Source: Chimonanthus salicifolius
Taxonomy: Eukaryota > Streptophyta > Magnoliopsida > Laurales > Calycanthaceae
NCBI GenBank assembly: GCA_013350335.1
Contig: CM023541.1
Coordinates: forward strand, 34,092,739 to 34,156,738
DNA length: 64,000 bases
Direction: 5' to 3'
In this document: positions 58,385 through 64,000 of the stretch, in pieces
Position numbering within the stretch: the stretch's first letter is position 1
Layout: every line of letters begins with the position of its first letter
The notes under the pieces: generated by a model
What the model was told of the DNA's origin: nothing
Database searches by the model: none
Seen by the model: the letters and a program-made list of their open reading frames with translations, nothing else
Made by a program: the position numbers and the translations under genes

Positions 58385-59530
58385 GTCGAGAACCTATGGA
58401 CAAGATGACAATCTTCATTTTCTCCATGACTTTATCCTGTTCCATGAATCTGAAAGAAACCCATTTCCCAAATTGAAACATCCAAAGTCGGAGAACACCA
58501 AAGGAACCACTTCACAGTGGCGGTGGGACCACCAATTTTCCATGCAACATAAAATCATGAATACAGAAGTCTTTCTTTTTAAATATAAATTATAATTCAA
58601 ATCAGAAGAATCGAACTTTCAATGAATGCTCTTCGAATTAGGAGCGAAAAGAAAAAAGAATCTTACATTATCGTTGAAAGATTTCAATGGACAGAAATAG
58701 AAACGGTCTAATGTTAGCAAATAGCTGCGATGTTCTATTTTTTTCTAGGAGAAGTTTCCCGTGCTATGGAAGGAACAAATCTCGGTAGCAGAGAAAGTAG
58801 GAGTTTTCTCCAAGTAGACTGATATTTAGGGTTTCAGGAGCCTCGAAACTCACCGTCTCCGTAGAAAAGCGCCGTTGCGCATGTTTTAAAACCGAGTCAT
58901 TAAGATTAAACCGCTGGGTCATTGGATTCGGTTTCTCATATAAAATTAGAAAAATAGAAAAATCTGTTTCCAAACCAAGTTATTCATTTTTATGATTTTA
59001 TATAAAAAATACTTTTATATTTATATAAATATGATCAACATAATTAAAATAATTTATCAAATGAAATCCAAAACTTGATACATGCCCATATTTTAAAAAA
59101 ATGATTTAGTCGCACCAAGGTGCATAGAGCCAAAATATGAGTGAAGCCTTTATCGCATTGAACCACGATATTAGTATAATACCATAATAATATAATATAT
59201 ATTTTATTTTAAATTAAATTAATTAAAAATACAAAAAATTGAAAATCTCATTGTGACTATAATATTATAATAGAAAATAATGAGAAAGACATTCTTAATG
59301 AAAGAGAAAAAGAGAAAAATAAAATAAATAAAATAATAATAATAATTTTTGAATGAACCTCTCAAAGATCTGACCATCTTAGAAACTTATTTAAGTGGGT
59401 CAAACCGCATTGTTCAATAAAATTTTCAAAACAATGTTATGGGTGCAATTTGAATTAGGCCTCACCTGCATCAAAGTTTAAATTTAATTCCCACTATAAA
59501 ATCGTGCCTAAATTAAAATTGAGTTAGTCC
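58385..59530. other. Upstream region of the PPR gene
   Basis: 58385-58900 likely holds leader and promoter; the rest is AT-rich (59000-59360) with no recognised element. Confidence 0.45.
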
Positions 59531-59651
59531 TTTTTTTTGAATGGTAAAGAGAAGATTTCATTGAATAAGAAGAAAAATAAAAAGATTTACAAGGTCTAAA
59601 AGACTTAGACCCAACAAAAGAAAAGAAAAGCAAAATGACATCAAAAGTACA

Positions 59652-61020
59652 CTAAATATCATCCCCCTTTAACCAAAAAGTGCCTCGATTCGAACCATCC
59701 ACTCCGTTTTTCTCAAGGAAGTCCGCCAAACCGTTAGCCGTTCGGCTAACATGAACAAAAGATACCTCAAGGCCCGAGACTAACTCTTTTATCTTTCTAA
59801 CCAAGGCAGTTAACCTCCATGGAGGGCGTTTCAAACCCCCGGCCCATTTGATGGCGTTTGTAGAATCACTCTCAATCACCAATTTCTTCCCCCCCCCCCC
59901 CCCCCCTAAGACTGGCTCCTAGAGTCAAGGCTCTCCTAATGCTAAGAAGTACAGCTTCGTTAGATTCTAAGATTCCCACAAACTCAGAAAAAACCACGCG
60001 AGCTGTTCCCAAATGATCCCTTAAAGCTCCCCCTATACCGGTCGGACCCGGCTTACCCCTAGAAACTCCATCCACATTAAACTTCAACGTATCACTTGGA
60101 GGGGGGACCCATTCTAGACTTTTCCTTCCAACCCTGGGAGTAAACATCATTCCTCCCTCCCAACAATGAAAAAGATTGGAGGTTGTAATATCTTTGAACT
60201 CTTTATTCGAACACAGCCTCCATTTTGCCGACTGACAAATATCCTTGAACTCCTCAATCTTGCCCTCAACGATCATTGCATTCCTTTCCTTCCAGATTGT
60301 TCACATCACCAAAGCGGGAATTGTGATCCATGCCAGTCTTCTCCTACGGTTACAAAGTGAAAGGGACCAAGAACCCAACACATTCTCTAGAAATCTAGGA
60401 AACGTCCATGCTACTCCGAAAAGATCCATGAAGAAATTCCACAGCTTCCATGTCATAGGGCAATTGACCAACAGGTGATCGATGGTTTCATCAGCTAAAC
60501 CACATAGTGGACAACTAATGTCACTATCCCAACTTATCAATCCTCTTCTACATAAATCCACCCTAGTTAGTGTTCTCCTTTTCATACAACACCAAACAAA
60601 CAACTAAACTCTAGGAGGGGCAAGACTTTTCCATACAATCGGATGGGAAAGCCCTAGGCCATTGACAGATAGATTTCACGAATCAATCAAGGATTTAATT
60701 GAGAAGGACCCCGAAGGATCACCCGTCCAAACCAGCTCATCTTCACCTAACGGGTCCACTAGAAACTCCTCCAAGTGAACTATTAGATCATTCAAGATAT
60801 CAGCCTCAAACGATCTGAGAACTCTCCTAAAGTCTAAAGTCCAAGAGATGCCATGATCGGTCAAAGAGTAAGCATCTTGGACTAAAACCAATTTGTCACG
60901 AGCAATCCAAAACAATCGTGGGTAGCGTTCCCTCAATGGCCTATCACCAATCCATAAATCCTCCCAAAAATAAGTCCGATCACCTCTGCCTACAAGTAAT
61001 CTAAGATGTTCTTTATAAAA
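59652..61020 (-). pseudogene. LINE 2 zf-RVT and RNase H, broken
   Basis: SWTLDFRRVLRSFEAD, FVWCCMKRRTLTRVDLCRRG, CPLCGLADETIDHLLVNCP (zf-RVT), LKFNVDGVSRGKPGPTGIGG, VIESDSTNAIKWAGG, RTANGLADFLEKNGVDG (RNase H). A C18 homopolymer at 59889-59906 breaks the RNase H frame. Confidence 0.85.
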
Positions 61021-61032
61021 CGACCGGATCTC

Positions 61033-62580
61033 CTACCTCCCTTGACAAACCCTCCACCAGGCTTTAAGCACTCCATATCCCAATTTATCTACATCATCTC
61101 CCAAACACCACCTGTTCATATTATGTGTTCCATACTTGGCTGACAAAACCCTTACCCACAAAGCATTCGATTCCCGACCAAATCGCCAACCCCATTTACA
61201 TAATAAGGCCTCGTTTCTCAATCTTAATGGAACTATGCCCAATCCACCATTAGCAATAGTTTTAGTGACCTCTGACCATGTTACCAAATGGACCTTCCTT
61301 TTCTCCTCATAATCGCCCCAAAGAAACTTCCTGAAAAGTTTTTCTAACTTGTTAGCCACTCCGACTAGTATTGCAAACAAAGACAAGAAGTATGTAGGGA
61401 GGTTAATCAACACCGACTTGATTAAGGTTACCCTGCCACTGAGAGAAAGATATTTTTTACCCCATCCTACCTGCCTTCTCTCAACCTTTTCCACTACCGG
61501 AGTCCAGAAACTCTTAAGCCTTGGGTTTCCACCTATGGGTAGGCCCAAGTACGAGAAGGGCAATTTTCCAACATCACAGCTAACTACTTCAGCCCAATCT
61601 TTGACTTTTGAACTTTCCAATTCTACTCTAATTAATGTACTCTTCCCTAGATTAATCCAAAGACCGGAGACCAACTCAAAACATCTGAGTACTGCTCGAT
61701 GTCCTGAAACCTCCGAACTATTAGGGTCACAGAAGAATAGTGTATCATCTGCAAATTGAAGGTGAGTGACAACCGGTCCCCCATGACACACTTCAAAGCC
61801 CTTAACAATATCCAACTCTTTAGCCTTTGACACCAATCTACTCAAACTTTTGCCAATCAATGTGAATATGAATGGTGAAAGCGGATCTCCCTGCCTAAGA
61901 CCCCTTTTCGCTGAAATTGGGGGCATTGGTGAACCGTTCACCAAGACTGAGTACCTCGTATCCTCCACACACCCTCTCATCCACATCTTCCATCTGCTCC
62001 CAAATCCCATCCTCTCAAACAAATATCCCACAAAAGACCAATCCACACAATCATAGGCTTTCTCCATGTCTATCTTAAATAGTAGATCGGGCTTCTTCTC
62101 TTTCTTCCTCCAATGAATCAGCTCGTTGGCAATAAGAACCCCATCTAAAATTTGTCTATTTTCAATAAAGGCTACCTTGAGACTCACCAACAATCATCGG
62201 AAGGACTTTCTTCAACCTGTCTGCTAATACTTTGGCGAGAAACTTATAAATACTGCCAACAAGGCTGATAGGTCGGTAATGAGAGAGATCTGAGGGACTT
62301 TCCTTCTTTGGAATAAGGGTGATAAATGAGTTTTTCAATCTTTTGTTAATGATGTCATCTTGATGGAAATCCTTAAAAAACCTAAGTACATCTGGACCCA
62401 CAAGCTCCCAACAGGTTTTGAAGAAAGCAAAATTAAATCCATCGGGACCCGGAGCCTTATCACCTTCCAGACTCTCCAAAGTTTCCTTAATTTTTACCAA
62501 TAAGAATTCTCGCTCCAACCACCCTGCCATCTCCCCATTAATTTGAGAAAATTCTATACCGTCCAGCGTAGGTCTCTGAA
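61033..62580 (-). pseudogene. LINE 2 reverse transcriptase
   Basis: RPTLDG, GDKAPGPDGFNFAFFK, ITLIPKKESPSDLSHYRPISL, a frameshift near 62170, then AFIENRQILDG, KIDMEKAYDCVDWS, GLRQGDPLSPF and FADD, then thumb-like WGKKYLSLSGRVTLIKS. Core motifs complete; one shift and a stop at 61033. Confidence 0.88.
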
Positions 62581-63265
62581 AACGCGAGTCAATATGCGCT
62601 GCTAAGCTAAGGAAAGAAAAAGAAGAGCTATGACCCTTAGGAAGTGAAAAGGGGAGGGTAAAAAGATGAAGGAAAGAAAGAAGCCACCGCATGAGCCAAA
62701 AAGTAGAAGGGACACCCCAAGAAGAAACCCCATGCTCGGAAAGAAAAGAAATAGAAGGAAAAGAGAATACCCGGGCCTTGAAGATGCAAGGGAGCAAACC
62801 AACAGCCGAAGACGATCTTGCCGAGCGCGAAATTGGAAGGTACAACCTGCTAGCCGCAACCAAAGCTTGAGAAGAAAGAATGGATCTTCTCCACGGCCTG
62901 ATATCAAACAGTAAAGCTCTAGCCTCAGAGATAGGCTAATCATCGGAACGGCACACAGGAGAAGCATTCGATCCGAGACGGGCAACACCAGCTCTTAAGG
63001 CTCCTGAAGTTGAGGCAAAAGGACACTGGAGAAGATCAGGACAGAGCCTCCAAAGTGACCAGAAATCAGAAGGTCCAAAGTCTGCCAAGGATGAAGACAA
63101 AAGGAGTTCAGCACCACCACTTGAAAAGAACGTGACCTGGGGAAAGGAAAAGACAAAAAAACCACGAGGTCTCCAAGCACAAGAATCAAATAAAAAAGGA
63201 GATAAGAAGGGAAAAGAGAGACCTGGCTCCACAGACGAAGGCAAAGGGCTCGGAGAGGGGTGCTG

Positions 63266-64000
63266 TGATGACCCGACCCGGAGTAGCGGGTCAATCGAAT
63301 CGGGTAAAACTAAAAATAGTAAATAGGTCTCTTGATTGTGTTGTGTGAAATTATGTGTTATTTTCTTTTATTTTTATTGTTTAAAGTAAAATAAATAAAC
63401 AAACAAAAACCTAGAATTTAATTAATTTAGGTTCCCCCAATGCATACACTTTTTTCCTTAATTATAAATTTATGAATTCACCCGCTTCGAGTTGAGATTA
63501 AATTAATAAAATTTTAAATTATCAAATTAGATTTTAAATGTGCAAAGTTAAGGATTCCAATTGGAATTGTATAATTAAAAATCCAAAATTTATAAATTAA
63601 TAAGATTTATTTAGCTCAGATTTTAATTAAATTCAAATGATAAATTAAAATTTGATTTCTTTGTAAATAAATAATTAAACTACTGGCTCAATAATTAAGT
63701 TTAAATTTTAATAAATTTGAATGTAATCATTAATCAATGAATTAATTAAAAATAAACACCCAAACCCGTGTGGGCCCATGAGACCCACACCTTAAAGGCT
63801 TTCTACTCTTTCCCTTAATACATTACACGGTGATTTCCTCTTGCTTTCCTTTTCTTCACTTTCCCTTTCTTTCTCCCCCTCTAACGGCAGCTCCCAAAAT
63901 CCCTTAGTTACTGATTAAAAATCCAAAATTCCCCAAATGGGATTCTTTCCCTTCCTTCCCTCCTTCATTCACTCTCCAAAACGGAAAGGAAACCTAAATC
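63266..64000 (+). mobile_element. Possible start of a long LTR, cut by the window edge
   Basis: Begins TGTGATGACCCGACCC at or near the end of LINE 2, then an AT-rich stretch, GTGGGCCCATGAGACC, and a CT-rich segment as found after LTR promoters. No second LTR or coding DNA is in view, so this is a suggestion only. Confidence 0.35.

Larger units (their letters stand above)
59531..63265 (-). mobile_element. LINE 2: internally deleted L1-type element
   Basis: Minus strand: about 680 bp of CT-rich sequence (63265-62585), then RPTLDG and the RT, zf-RVT and RNase H parts of ORF2, then a 3' end with poly(A) (T8 at 59531-59538). ORF1 and the endonuclease are absent. Related to LINE 1 but clearly a different copy. 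The right boundary, set where another element seems to start, is approximate. Confidence 0.85.

Overview
The window is nuclear DNA of a flowering plant. The evidence is a spliced gene with kilobase introns full of retroelements, an intact intronless PPR gene, tRNA-derived SINEs, TRIM elements, LINEs, solo LTRs, and an old copy of plastid DNA carrying rps8, infA, rpl36, rps11 and rpoA sequence. The species cannot be read from the window. A plastid infA in the nuclear copy mildly argues against a rosid donor lineage.

Left half (1-30,531, minus strand): one gene fills almost 28 kb. I reconstructed twelve coding exons with canonical GT-AG introns. They encode 671 residues of a TPR + SET + MYND protein (plant SMYD4-like, like Arabidopsis At1g33400). 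The first exon lies near 30.5 kb, and the gene runs off the left edge of the window. Its introns hold, from left to right: a SINE split by a solo LTR, a probable 5.7-kb solo LTR with a TRIM inside it, a duplicated segment with a SINE at the junction, a probable Copia LTR, another SINE, Copia and LINE remnants, an internally deleted Copia element, a second TRIM, a tiny LINE-tail insertion, and several diverged tandem repeats.

Middle (30.6-40.3 kb): intergenic repeats, a Copia solo LTR with a perfect 5-bp target duplication, a SINE, and a decayed CDC20 (WD40 APC/C activator) gene on the minus strand. The CDC20 copy keeps introns and is interrupted by a solo LTR. A third solo LTR of the same family follows.

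NUPT region (40.3-56.1 kb): a plastid fragment of about 1.4 kb (rps8 end - infA - rpl36 - rps11 - rpoA start, all plus strand) is spread over 15.7 kb by later insertions: a truncated LINE in infA, a 494-bp insert with fasciclin-like (FLA) coding sequence between 81-bp direct repeats, a 54-bp LINE tail with a 10-bp target duplication, and 12.9 kb inside rps11. The 12.9-kb insert includes a nearly full-length L1-type LINE and several tandem repeats.

Right end (56.1-64 kb): an intact 574-residue PPR gene (minus; similar to Arabidopsis At1g55630/At3g60050), then an internally deleted L1-type LINE (minus), and what may be the start of a large LTR at the right edge. The only two cellular genes that look functional are the SMYD4-like gene and the PPR gene. 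Everything else is mobile or decayed DNA.
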